Origin: Eubacterium sp.
GTDB taxonomy: Bacteria; Bacillota; Clostridia; Oscillospirales; Acutalibacteraceae
DNA: 64,000 nt
NCBI GenBank assembly: GCA_017463985.1
Contig: JAFUEH010000025.1
Span: 1 to 64,000, forward strand
Direction: 5' to 3'
Below the pieces are notes generated by a model that saw nothing but the letters and a program-made list of their open reading frames with translations, did not search any database and was not told the origin of the DNA. This document shows, piece by piece, positions 18,104-26,061 of the stretch. Numbering within the stretch: position 1 is the first letter of the stretch; every line of letters begins with the position of its first letter. The translations under genes were made by a program, and so were the position numbers.

Positions 18104-19294
18104 ATGCAATTTTGTACGCCTATCATAACCACCGCCGGAAAGGATGCCGGAATCAATGTAATCTTCGGACAGGGTACGCTTGAATTCAACCGTGTTGTAA
18201 TCGGAAACGGCAGAATCGCACCGGCAGACATAGCGGCGGCTTCGGATGTTGCATCTGAGGTTATAGATGCCGAGTTGGTTGGATACGAATCGCAGGGCGA
18301 CTCAATGCTCCTGCGTTTTACTTTTAATAACAAAGAATTGGAGGAAGGCTTCGATTGGACCGAGTACGGTGTGTTCGCCAAGTACACGCCGAACGATGGA
18401 ACGGCCGCAAAAACGATACTGTATTGCTATGCATACGATACCACCGAATCGCCGGAGAGCGTTCCTGCTTTTACCGGCTCTACCTCGTATTATAAAGCGA
18501 AGTTTGACCTGGGCGTATCGGTGGGTAACGCGGAACTCGTAACGGTTGATCTCGGCGACTACACCGACTTCGTAGCAAAAGAAGAACTACAGGCACACGA
18601 AGCCAATACGAACAATCCACACGAAGTAACTAAGGCACAGGTTGGACTCAGCAATGTCGAGAATGTATCGGTGAACGATGCGCGTCCGACTTTCACAGAA
18701 GCCACCTCTCTTGTGAATATAGTGTCCGGCGAAACAGCAACGGGGTTATGGGGAAAGGTCAAGAAGGCCATATCAACTTTAATATCCCACCTGAGCGCTT
18801 CGAATCCTCATGGCATCACTCCCTCTAAGATTGGAGCAGCTGCATCTACTCACAATCATTCAGCGAGCGAAATTACGAGTGGAATATTGAGCGCAGCAAG
18901 AGGTGGAACCGGAGGAAATACCGGCGTTATTAATCAGAACTATGCCGGCATAGGGACTCTGGTTAATGCGGGAAAATACAGAAGCGTTAGAACAATTAAC
19001 TTGCCTGCAGGCACTTGGGTTGTCAATCTGATACTTAATGTAGAAAACTATACGGATTATGGATGCGATGCTGAAATATATTTAACGGATACAGCCTATA
19101 CAGGAACGAATATAGACGGTATTGCATTTAACCAAGGTTTGGTATCAAGAGTTCATACTGACAGTGACAACACAGGCGAAACGGCTTCCGTAACGATGAT
19201 TGTTGTATCCACTGGGAACAACTTGTATTGTACGGTGCATCCGACTCGAAAAACGACCTGGAGTTGCTATTGGCGTGCGGTAAGAATAATATAA
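18104..19294 (+). CDS. Tail fibre / tail-collar protein
   Basis: A 396-residue fibre. The N terminus (residues 1-150) resembles the phage tail-collar fibre domain (TAGKDAGINVIFGQGTLEFNRVVIGNG) that plugs into the baseplate. The middle carries shaft-like repeats NNPHEVTKAQVGLSNVENVSVNDARP and NPHGITPSKIGAAASTHNHSASEITSG ending with ARGGTGG, typical of trimeric fibres. The C-terminal ~100 residues form a beta-rich tip. AAGGAGG precedes the ATG. Confidence 0.9.
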   Translation: MQFCTPIITTAGKDAGINVIFGQGTLEFNRVVIGNGRIAPADIAAASDVASEVIDAELVGYESQGDSMLLRFTFNNKELEEGFDWTEYGVFAKYTPNDGTAAKTILYCYAYDTTESPESVPAFTGSTSYYKAKFDLGVSVGNAELVTVDLGDYTDFVAKEELQAHEANTNNPHEVTKAQVGLSNVENVSVNDARPTFTEATSLVNIVSGETATGLWGKVKKAISTLISHLSASNPHGITPSKIGAAASTHNHSASEITSGILSAARGGTGGNTGVINQNYAGIGTLVNAGKYRSVRTINLPAGTWVVNLILNVENYTDYGCDAEIYLTDTAYTGTNIDGIAFNQGLVSRVHTDSDNTGETASVTMIVVSTGNNLYCTVHPTRKTTWSCYWRAVRII

Positions 19295-19307
19295 GGAGGG
19301 CATCAGA

Positions 19308-20036
19308 ATGAAAACTATAAACCCACTCCTTACAAGAGAGCTGGTAACACTCGGGTACCAGGGTGAGAACGAATACAAACGCGTTGTCTTTGACATATCG
19401 GACTGGATCCGGACAGAAGGAGCCGGAGGCGATGTCCTTCTTTTCTTTAAACGCCCGGAAGAAACCGTTCCGTACCCTTGTGATGTTGAGGTTGACGGCG
19501 ACAAAGTATACTGGGTTATCACCGCGGCAGAACTCAACATTGCCGGCATCGGCGAAGCCGAACTGCAGTACCGCAAAGACGGCACCATTGTCAAGTCAAA
19601 GGCAATCGCCTTCAGGATAAAAAAATCACTGACGGATGTAGAGGATGTTCAGGGTACATGGGTTGAAAAGGTCCTCAAGGTCTATGATGATATTTTTAAC
19701 ACCGGCGAAGAAGGCCAGCAACTCAGTAAAGGCGCAGAAGGCGTTGAGTGGACGGATCCGCAGGGTTTGAGAAAACGCAGCATAGATGACGGTGCAACCT
19801 TAATTCTCGAAAATAACGCAGAATATCGCGGCGCTGACATCGCTTCGTTAGAGGTGCAGTACCCCGACGGCGATTTTGAGTGCTGGATGCGGTTTAATAC
19901 TGCCTCGGAAGGCGACATCAACATAGCATTCCCCGAAGGCACCGCGTACATCGGAGAGCAGCCGGAATACGGTAACAACGAGACCTGGGAAATCTCCATC
20001 AAGGACGGCGTGGCCGTCGCTTTGGAGGTGGGGTGA
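19308..20036 (+). CDS. BppU-like baseplate/fibre-associated protein
   Basis: A 242-residue protein. The first ~110 residues resemble the N-terminal domain of BppU-type proteins (DUF2479), an immunoglobulin-like fold (KRVVFDISDWIRTEGAGGDVLLFFKRPEETVPYPCDVE). Residues 110-150 are a linker with KGAEGVEWTDPQGLR, followed by a second beta domain. It probably connects the receptor-binding apparatus to the baseplate. GGAGG lies upstream. Confidence 0.75.
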   Translation: MKTINPLLTRELVTLGYQGENEYKRVVFDISDWIRTEGAGGDVLLFFKRPEETVPYPCDVEVDGDKVYWVITAAELNIAGIGEAELQYRKDGTIVKSKAIAFRIKKSLTDVEDVQGTWVEKVLKVYDDIFNTGEEGQQLSKGAEGVEWTDPQGLRKRSIDDGATLILENNAEYRGADIASLEVQYPDGDFECWMRFNTASEGDINIAFPEGTAYIGEQPEYGNNETWEISIKDGVAVALEVG

Positions 20037-20040
20037 TCGT

Positions 20041-20184
20041 ATGAACCGCCGAAGACTGCTGCTGATGATAGCAGCCGCCCTGCAGGGCGTAAAAGTTATG
20101 GTTGATAAGGACAAGCGATTCCTTGCATATAACAACAAAATTTTATCTTATAAAAATAAGAAGGAGGACAATAATGGAACTTAA
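20041..20184 (+). CDS. Small phage protein between fibre genes
   Basis: A 47-residue reading frame: MNRRRLLLMIAAALQGVKVM followed by a basic Lys/Asn-rich tail. GGAGGTGGGGTGA ends seven bases before the ATG, and the frame closes only four codons after the ATG of the following gene, which it overlaps by 11 bases. The short hydrophobic N terminus could be a weak membrane segment. No homology recognised. Confidence 0.6.
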   Translation: MNRRRLLLMIAAALQGVKVMVDKDKRFLAYNNKILSYKNKKEDNNGT

Positions 20185-21856
20185 ACACTTGGACCAGTTA
20201 ACACCGGTTGAGACCATTGCCGACGACGATGTTGTAGTCGGCATTTTTAATTCAGACATTAATGTTGCCAAGGTTGAAGACATCGCCGAAGCGTCAGGCA
20301 ACATTCTAATTGCCGGCAACAAGGTCGCAACACCGGAAAGCGTGGCACAGGCAATCGTCAATGCGGAGGATGCTCGGCAATACGGCGTATGTATCAATCA
20401 CGCAACCGGAAGCCCGACATTAGAAAGAATCGGCGCTGCCGTCGGTCTGAAAGCGGAGGTGGCAACCGGAGACAGTACTCCTGTTAACGATTTTGATTAC
20501 ATTTACCCGTACAGCGAAATGCGTAAATGCACTCTCGCGGACGACGGAACGGTAACAGCATACGAAGGAGAGCCGACATACAAAGAAGACGGCTCCATCG
20601 GCCAGGTAATGGTTGAAATCCCGAAGTTTTATATTCGCCGTTTCGTAGATGTCGCCACGAACAAAGAATACATCTACATCTGCAAGAAAAAACTCGAAGG
20701 CTATGTGCTTCCCGAGTGCTTCAAGGACAGAGACGGCAACGAGAACGACTATGTCTACATCGCTGCATATATGGCCTACGATGACAACGACGAGGAAAAC
20801 CCGAGAGCGTGGAGCATCGCTGACAAGAAGCTCGCTGATTTACCGTCATATAAACACGCCGATTATTATGAAACCATCGGCAATCGCGCAGGTCATAATG
20901 AAGACGAGGAAAGCGAAGACTTATATCTCCATCCGTGGCACAACCTCGATGTGCATGAAATGTGTATGCTTCAGATGCTCTTCATGGTTGAATTCGCAAC
21001 CACAGATTCGGAGAGTATCTTCGGTGGCATGTATGACGATTACGGCGCAGATGCCAGGTCAATTGATGCAACTTCAGTATCACAAAGTACAAACACCTTG
21101 ACAAGCGTTGAAAGCCTCAGCGAGGAAGACGATATCAAACAAGGTGACTTGGTGGAAATTGCCTTGGCGTTGGATTATGATATCACCCCCGAGGAAGGAG
21201 CCGTTCGCGAAGAATACGAAGAAGAAGGCGTAACACATTTCTGGTGGACCATAAGAAGAAAGGTTGTGTCTGTCGTTGATACCGAGGACACCAGAACTAT
21301 CACATTTGACGGTGTACCGGTTGCTCTTGATGCAGATAGCACGGTAGCCCTTCTTGGATACTTCACCGGATGCACAAACGAGATAAAAGCCTCCTCCGGC
21401 AACCTCTGGGCAGATGAAGACGAGCTGCATAATGTACCTTTTGTATGGCGCGGTCTTGAAAATTTCTTCTCCTGCGTTTATACTTGGGTTAGTGGTATTC
21501 TTATATCCAAATACGCAGATGGAGGTACATATCGTGTAACATCAGATTTGAATTTATATGGTAATGCGAGTGCAATACTTGATTATGCAGATTCAGGGCA
21601 GAAGCCGCACGCAACGGATTATACAGCGGAGATGACCTTTGATAAGGACAATCCGTTACTGATGGTTCCGGTAAAGGGTGGCGCAACAGAAGCAGATGGC
21701 TATTGTGATAAATTCACTTTGGCCACATCAACAACCGCTGTAAAGGCTTACCGCTTCGGAGGTACGGCTGTTAGTCAGGGCGGCTTGTTTGCCGCTTATG
21801 CTATTACTTCTAATGCTTATAACGCTCGGTGTCGGCTCGCTTACCACCATTACTAA
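20174..21856 (+). CDS. DGR-diversified tail protein (receptor-binding candidate)
   Basis: A 560-residue tail protein whose last 28 residues contain the retroelement variable repeat (codons 533-555). The body has features of phage adhesins with a C-type-lectin or formylglycine-enzyme-like fold near the C terminus (NVPFVWRGLENFFSCVYTWVSGI, then KAYRFGGTAVSQGGLFAAYA). The variable positions are I544-Y549 or thereabouts, where the template has Asn and Thr codons. The start is ATG 20174 behind AAGGAGG; an earlier TTG at 20102 has no ribosome site. It is the likely host-recognition module of the phage. Confidence 0.9.
   Translation: MELKHLDQLTPVETIADDDVVVGIFNSDINVAKVEDIAEASGNILIAGNKVATPESVAQAIVNAEDARQYGVCINHATGSPTLERIGAAVGLKAEVATGDSTPVNDFDYIYPYSEMRKCTLADDGTVTAYEGEPTYKEDGSIGQVMVEIPKFYIRRFVDVATNKEYIYICKKKLEGYVLPECFKDRDGNENDYVYIAAYMAYDDNDEENPRAWSIADKKLADLPSYKHADYYETIGNRAGHNEDEESEDLYLHPWHNLDVHEMCMLQMLFMVEFATTDSESIFGGMYDDYGADARSIDATSVSQSTNTLTSVESLSEEDDIKQGDLVEIALALDYDITPEEGAVREEYEEEGVTHFWWTIRRKVVSVVDTEDTRTITFDGVPVALDADSTVALLGYFTGCTNEIKASSGNLWADEDELHNVPFVWRGLENFFSCVYTWVSGILISKYADGGTYRVTSDLNLYGNASAILDYADSGQKPHATDYTAEMTFDKDNPLLMVPVKGGATEADGYCDKFTLATSTTAVKAYRFGGTAVSQGGLFAAYAITSNAYNARCRLAYHHY
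21770..21837 (+). repeat. DGR variable repeat (VR)
   Basis: A 68-base segment at the 3' end of the tail protein gene that repeats the template at 21936-22009. It begins with an identical 33-base block (GTTAGTC through GCTTATGCT), has a variable core, and ends with an identical 21-base block ending GCTCGGTGTCGGCT. In the best alignment the core differs by four substitutions, each at a template A (A to T, C, T, T), plus a 6-base gap. Confidence 0.92.
21824..21837 (+). promoter_or_regulatory. IMH-like sequence at VR 3' end
   Basis: GCTCGGTGTCGGCT, with no adenine, marks the 3' limit of identity between VR and TR (copy in TR at 21996-22009). In the Bordetella phage element, an A-free GC-rich block at this place is the initiation site of mutagenic homing. 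Downstream the two copies diverge. Confidence 0.65.
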
Positions 21857-21862
21857 GGGGGA

Positions 21863-21883
21863 CTGGGGGACGAAGTCCCCCAG
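21863..21883 (+). repeat. DGR downstream hairpin/cruciform
   Basis: A perfect 9-base inverted repeat CTGGGGGAC-GAA-GTCCCCCAG seven bases after the stop codon of the variable gene and 25 bases after the homing block. A hairpin or cruciform with a short GA-type loop at this position raises homing efficiency in characterised retroelements. There is no T tract, so it is not a simple terminator. Confidence 0.75.
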
Positions 21884-21935
21884 CGGTTTATATTTTTGAA
21901 AATCGGTATATAGGGAGTAATCGTGCGACACTGGC

Positions 21936-22009
21936 GTTAGTCAGGGCGGCTTGTTTGCCGCTTATGCTAATAATACTACTAATAATGCTAATAACGCTCG
22001 GTGTCGGCT
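21936..22009 (+). repeat. DGR template repeat (TR)
   Basis: A 74-base non-coding copy of the variable repeat. Its core is a run of A-rich codon-like triplets (AAT AAT ACT ACT AAT AAT GCT AAT AAC), so adenine mutagenesis would diversify Asn and Thr codons, the usual design. It sits between the target gene and the reverse transcriptase, so it is probably transcribed with the latter. Confidence 0.92.
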
Positions 22010-22133
22010 ATCTTGTTCGATTTAATCTGTTTTCATAATGCACGGTTGCTTCCATACCACTCGGTACAAAATTGATCCGAATAATGGCAAAGGTCAGTAG
22101 CGGCGTCGAAAGCCTTTGAGGAGAACAAGCGAA

Positions 22134-23249
22134 TTGAAAACAGTAAAGAACATCTACCATTATGTGTATGACTTAGGCAATCTTAAAATGGCAATTGAGA
22201 ACGCTGCCAACGATAAGAAGGACCGCGCCGATGTGCAGCGCGTGCTTTCCGATGTTGACGGCTATGCTAAAGTATTGCAAAATTTACTGATGAACCGAAA
22301 ATATAAACCCGGACCGTACAACGAATTCATCATCAACAAGAACAAGCCGCAGAAGGACAGAGTGGTAAGCAAGCCGTCCTTCATTGACTTGGTCATTCAG
22401 CATGCGGTCGTCCAGGTGCTGATGCCTATTTTTACAAAGGGCATGTACCGTTACTCCTGCGGATCCATCCCGGGACGAGGCAACCTCTATGCCAAGAAGA
22501 CCGTTGAAAAGTGGCTGCGGAAAGACAAGAAGAACACAAAGTACTGTCTTAAGATGGATATTGAAAAATTCTATCCTTCCGTAAACCTGGGGATGATGAA
22601 GAATGTCCTGAGAAAGCACATAGCAGATTATAACATGCTGTGGCTCTTGGATACTTTGATTGACATCAAGGACAGAGGGCTGGCTCTCGGACATTACACA
22701 TCGCCTTGGTTCGCAAATCTGTTATTACAGGATTTAGACCACGCCATCAAGGAGAAGTTCGGCGCGAAGTATTATATCCGCTACATGGATGATATGATTA
22801 TCTTCGGACCGAACAAAAAGAAACTGCACAAAATACGCCAGGCAATCAGCGAGTTCTTAAAGCCGTATGGTTTACGCCTTAAGAACAACTGGCAGGTATT
22901 CAAGTACGGTGTGAAGGTAAAAACACGCAAAGGCGGCGAACGCATCTCAAGGGTTCTTGACTTTTGCGGCTATCGTTTTTATCGCACTCACACTCTGCTT
23001 CGCAAAACGATTGCCAAACGCTTCAGAAGGCAACTGAACCGCATAGCAAAACGCCTGCCGAAAAAGCCTACCTTGTACCAGAGCCGACGCGTTATGTCGT
23101 ATCTGAGCTGGACCAAGCACGGCAACTGCTATAATTATTATCAAGTGAACCTGCAGAGCAGGATAAATATTAACATCTTGAAAGGAGTGATACGAGATGA
23201 AAGTAAGAGGCGGCACAAGGCCCGAGCCGTACCGTTGTGTGCGCAGTGA
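22134..23249 (+). CDS. DGR reverse transcriptase
   Basis: A 371-residue retroelement reverse transcriptase. Motifs in order: KPQKDRVVSKPSFIDLVIQHAV, YSCGSIPGRG, LKMDIEKFYPSV (first catalytic Asp), LGHYTSPWFANLLLQDLD, and the YMDD box (residues about 217-220). The family's usual SQ after the Gly is SP here. It makes A-mutagenised cDNA from the template repeat, which replaces the variable repeat. The start is TTG 22134 behind GAGGAG (22118-22123); TTG 22116 overlaps that ribosome site. No accessory variability determinant (avd) gene is visible nearby. Confidence 0.93.
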   Translation: MKTVKNIYHYVYDLGNLKMAIENAANDKKDRADVQRVLSDVDGYAKVLQNLLMNRKYKPGPYNEFIINKNKPQKDRVVSKPSFIDLVIQHAVVQVLMPIFTKGMYRYSCGSIPGRGNLYAKKTVEKWLRKDKKNTKYCLKMDIEKFYPSVNLGMMKNVLRKHIADYNMLWLLDTLIDIKDRGLALGHYTSPWFANLLLQDLDHAIKEKFGAKYYIRYMDDMIIFGPNKKKLHKIRQAISEFLKPYGLRLKNNWQVFKYGVKVKTRKGGERISRVLDFCGYRFYRTHTLLRKTIAKRFRRQLNRIAKRLPKKPTLYQSRRVMSYLSWTKHGNCYNYYQVNLQSRININILKGVIRDESKRRHKARAVPLCAQ

Positions 23250-23685
23250 GGACCGGATGGTGGTAACCTTCACAGAGAATGTAAAGGAAATCACAAATGA
23301 GATTCTCGATGCAATCAGCGAGGAGGATGCAGAACTCGGAAAGGAATACGAGTACGACAGGTATCAGATGACTGTTCCGTACCGTGAAAACCTTGAATCA
23401 GATGTTGCGGCAAACTTCCCGAAATGGATTGCACTCGCAAAGCAACAGGAATACGACGAGAAGGCAGCGGATGTCAGAGCAAAGCGTAACGCTCTCCTTG
23501 CAGAGACCGACAGCGCCTTCTGCATTGACCGAATTCTTCCGGAAAACATTTCTACTACTGCTTTTACAAATAAGCTGAAAGAGCTCGCCCAGAGCGATAT
23601 AGCAAAGTACAGGCAGGCGTTAAGGGATATTCCTGAACAGGAAGGATTCCCTTATAAAGTAAAGTGGCCTACAAAACCACAATAA
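23197..23685 (+). CDS. Tail fibre assembly chaperone (Phage_tail_APC-like)
   Basis: A 162-residue protein. The C terminus AKRNALLAETDS, YRQALRDIPEQEGFPYKVKWPTKP is characteristic of phage tail assembly chaperone-like proteins encoded beside fibre genes. It likely helps fold the fibre or adhesin, including the diversified protein. The gene overlaps the reverse transcriptase by 53 bases and has its own GGAGTGA ribosome site. Confidence 0.82.
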   Translation: MKVRGGTRPEPYRCVRSEDRMVVTFTENVKEITNEILDAISEEDAELGKEYEYDRYQMTVPYRENLESDVAANFPKWIALAKQQEYDEKAADVRAKRNALLAETDSAFCIDRILPENISTTAFTNKLKELAQSDIAKYRQALRDIPEQEGFPYKVKWPTKPQ

Positions 23686-23688
23686 GAT

Positions 23689-23720
23689 TAACCGTGTTCA
23701 CAAGGATGCGGTTATTTTTT
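23689..23720 (+). terminator. Weak terminator after fibre chaperone
   Basis: TAACCG and CGGTTA pair around a 14-base loop and are followed by six T. The stem is short, so termination may be partial before the lysis genes. Confidence 0.5.
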
Positions 23721-23740
23721 ATGTCCGGAGGTACCGAAAA

Positions 23741-24061
23741 ATGACTAATGAAGAAATTGCTCTCAAACTCACAGACCATGAGCATGAGATAAAAAGCCTC
23801 AAACACCGAATCGACGAGCAGGAAGAAAAAGGCAACGCCTTAAATGAACTCGCCATATCGGTCAAGGTGCTCGCTGTAAACATGGAAAACATGAGCAAGG
23901 AGCAAATCAAACAGGGCGAACGCCTTGAACGCTTGGAACGCGAGCCTGCAGACGACCAGAGGTATTATAAGAGAACCGTCGTCAGCTGCATCATTACCGG
24001 TGTGATCAGTGCCGTGGTCGGTGGCGTTATGGCCTTCATCCTTCAGGGAGGATTATCTTAA
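23741..24061 (+). CDS. XhlA-like hemolysin/lysis accessory protein
   Basis: A 106-residue protein: about 70 residues of heptad-type coiled coil (HEHEIKSLKHRIDEQEEKGNALNELAISVKVLAVNMENMSKEQ) followed by one C-terminal membrane segment (CIITGVISAVVGGVMAFIL). This is the layout of XhlA in the PBSX lysis cassette, which works with a holin. It directly abuts the holin candidate. Confidence 0.8.
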   Translation: MTNEEIALKLTDHEHEIKSLKHRIDEQEEKGNALNELAISVKVLAVNMENMSKEQIKQGERLERLEREPADDQRYYKRTVVSCIITGVISAVVGGVMAFILQGGLS

Positions 24062-24418
24062 ATGGAAAGATATATTTTTATTACAGTGCTGCTCCTGGCG
24101 GCGCTTATTTTATGCGTACAAATCATAACCGAAATCATCAAGGCTCTCGTCCAGGATAAGACGAAATACAATATCATCGTTTTTATTGTTTCGCTCGTCC
24201 TGACAGTTGCGACCGTTATCGCGGCCAGCGAGATTGTACCCTTCGGACTAACCTGGTACATCGTCGCTGCGGCGATTGCCGGCTCGTTCTTCGTGGCCTA
24301 CGGAGCGATGTTCGGTTACGATAAATTATTCAAAAGAGTGTTCGCTGCACTCAAAGAAGCAATCGACAGTTACAAGAAAATGAAGGAGGATTCCGAAGAT
24401 GAGAAAATTGTCAAGTAA
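24062..24418 (+). CDS. Holin-like membrane protein
   Basis: A 118-residue protein with three predicted membrane segments (about residues 5-25, 37-57 and 64-86) and a charged, lysine/glutamate-rich C-terminal tail, as in holins. It starts one base after the XhlA-like stop codon and overlaps the next gene by 20 bases. The function is inferred from topology and its place in a lysis cassette. Confidence 0.72.
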   Translation: MERYIFITVLLLAALILCVQIITEIIKALVQDKTKYNIIVFIVSLVLTVATVIAASEIVPFGLTWYIVAAAIAGSFFVAYGAMFGYDKLFKRVFAALKEAIDSYKKMKEDSEDEKIVK

Positions 24419-25832
24419 GATTTTATGCATCCTTTTATGCGTGGCGTTCTTATTTGCCGGTTGCGCATCAGCGCCGCATGCAGAACCAACCACCAGTAAC
24501 GAACCTACAACCGAAACTACCACCGAAGCGCCAACGCAGACCTATGCAGAGAGCGTTGAAGCCGGAGAGGAAATTGAGGTAACCGTATCGGATGAAGTCA
24601 TCAACTTTGTTGAAGACACCGACGAGAAGGTGGAACAGGGCGAGGACATCGCCACCGATGAAACGATTCCTGCAGATGAAGCAGACGAGGAGAGCGTTGC
24701 CGATGAAGGCGCGCTGGAACCTGATGCCTCGGTAGACCAGGAGAACATCTCATACGACGGCACGAATACCGGCAAGGGCTCCGCGCTTCTTTCCGGCGCT
24801 CCGGGTTTAACTTATTACTCACAGGCTGACAGCCGCTGGGGCAGCGTTTTATACACCTCGCATAATGACAGGTCGCAAACAATAAAATCAAGCGGCTGTG
24901 GTCCCACATCAGCCGCTATGGTCATTTCAGCATCAAAAGGTATTATCACACCGCCGACCGTAGCGCGACTATTCGTTGACAATGGATACCGTACCAGGAA
25001 CAACGGCACCGCCTGGGCGGCGTGGTCCTTCGTTGCCGACTACTTTGACTTTGATTTTTACAAAAGCACATCGTCTTACAGCACTATGATATCCTACCTC
25101 AAGACGGATAAGAACAAAGACGGCGTGTCAGATTACTTCGTAGTCGCTTCCTGCGGCTATGGTTTATTCACCACCGGAGGCCACTACATCGCTCTCATGG
25201 GCGACGAAGGCGGCACTATCAAGGTATACGATCCGTACCTTTACTATGGCAAGTTTACAACATCAAGCAGAAAAGCAGCCGGAGTAAAGGTCAGCGGAAC
25301 CACAGCCTATGTATCAGAATCGAGCTTTCAGAAGTATGCGAATACGAAGAACTTCTGGATATACAGCAACGACAGTGGTACCGCCGCAAAGAAAGAGGAG
25401 ACCACCACTAAGAAAGATGACTCCAAGGCTGAAAGCACCACCAAGAGTATGTATGTCACCGCTTCAGCTCTGAATGTGCGGAAAGGCCCCGGAACGAATT
25501 ATTCAATCCTTGACTGTCTGAAGAACGGCACAAAGGTAACCGTTTATGAAACAAAAAGCGGATGGAGCCGTATCGGAACAGGAAAATGGGTAAGCTCAAA
25601 ATACCTTTCAACGAAGAAACCAACAACGAGCTCTTCGTCTTCAGTAACGGTCGCATACATCTATGTGCCTGCAACCGGGCGATATGCATACTGCAAGTAT
25701 TCGGCAATTGAGAAGTACAACGGTTATTACAGATTGAAGAACTACACCACGCTGTACTCAAAATCAAACCTCACAGGCACAAAATATAACTACCTTGCCA
25801 AGACAAAGGTAGTTATAAAGAAAATCTTATAG
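24399..25832 (+). CDS. Secreted lipoprotein with C39-like peptidase and SH3b domains (phage lysin candidate)
   Basis: A 477-residue protein. Residues 1-22 are a lipoprotein signal with lipobox LFAGC. A Thr/Glu-rich, strongly acidic linker follows (about 25-125), then a C39-like cysteine peptidase domain with SSGCGPTSAAMVISA (catalytic Cys) and GGHYIALMG (catalytic His), then a Ser/Lys/Thr linker and an SH3b domain (ALNVRKGPGTNYSILDCL) plus a second SH3-like stretch. Position after XhlA and holin implies cell-wall lysis, but a lipidated, Sec-exported lysin with a peptidase-C39-like domain is unusual; it could instead be a lysogeny-expressed surface protein. Confidence 0.82.
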   Translation: MRKLSSKILCILLCVAFLFAGCASAPHAEPTTSNEPTTETTTEAPTQTYAESVEAGEEIEVTVSDEVINFVEDTDEKVEQGEDIATDETIPADEADEESVADEGALEPDASVDQENISYDGTNTGKGSALLSGAPGLTYYSQADSRWGSVLYTSHNDRSQTIKSSGCGPTSAAMVISASKGIITPPTVARLFVDNGYRTRNNGTAWAAWSFVADYFDFDFYKSTSSYSTMISYLKTDKNKDGVSDYFVVASCGYGLFTTGGHYIALMGDEGGTIKVYDPYLYYGKFTTSSRKAAGVKVSGTTAYVSESSFQKYANTKNFWIYSNDSGTAAKKEETTTKKDDSKAESTTKSMYVTASALNVRKGPGTNYSILDCLKNGTKVTVYETKSGWSRIGTGKWVSSKYLSTKKPTTSSSSSVTVAYIYVPATGRYAYCKYSAIEKYNGYYRLKNYTTLYSKSNLTGTKYNYLAKTKVVIKKIL

Positions 25833-25866
25833 CCGGTTCACCCTGTATCGCAGGGTTCCTCCATGG

Positions 25867-25907
25867 CACGCACGCTCTCCTAACTCGGGGCGTGCGTGTT
25901 TTTTTTT
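25867..25907 (+). terminator. Strong terminator at the end of the late operon
   Basis: CACGCACGC and GCGTGCGTG form a 9-base GC-rich stem around a 14-base loop, followed by nine T. It ends the prophage late transcript 35 bases after the lysin stop. A smaller CCCTG-CAGGG hairpin precedes it. The remaining 125 bases up to the tRNA terminator contain no gene; they may hold the attachment site, but no duplicate is visible in the window. Confidence 0.9.
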
Positions 25908-26032
25908 ATTGGGGAGCAGGCAAGGGAGCAATCAGACGGTTAAAAAGAAAACCGCAAAACATACCGAAAAGACAAGTCAAAAGCTGTAAATATGCCGCTT
26001 TCAAGCCGTTTGCGGTGCGTTTACAAACAAAA

Positions 26033-26056
26033 GGACACGGTTTGAAAACCGTGTCC
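26033..26056 (-). terminator. tRNA-Pro terminator
   Basis: GGACACGGTTT-GA-AAACCGTGTCC is a perfect 11-base stem. Read on the - strand it is followed by TTTTGTTTG, so it terminates the tRNA transcript five bases after the mature 3' end. Confidence 0.85.
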
Positions 26057-26061
26057 TATGG

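Larger units (their letters stand above)
1..26061. mobile_element. Prophage A, late (structural and lysis) region, partial
   Basis: About 26 kb of collinear + strand genes in the order of a contractile-tail (myovirus-type) temperate phage: packaging, head, connector, sheath and tube, tape measure, baseplate, fibres, lysis. Many genes overlap by 1-20 bases or have spacings below 20 bases. No integrase, repressor or replication gene is present, so that half must lie left of position 1. The right limit is inferred: the last phage gene stops at 25832, a strong terminator follows, and a host tRNA-Pro gene starts at 26062. The exact attachment site was not seen. Whether the prophage is still inducible cannot be judged, but no structural gene in view is broken. 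Confidence 0.93.

Noticed and set aside
21829-22038. 69-codon + strand frame running from the end of the variable gene through the template repeat
   Set aside because: It reads through the hairpin and template, has no ribosome site, and the template is known to be non-coding in such elements.
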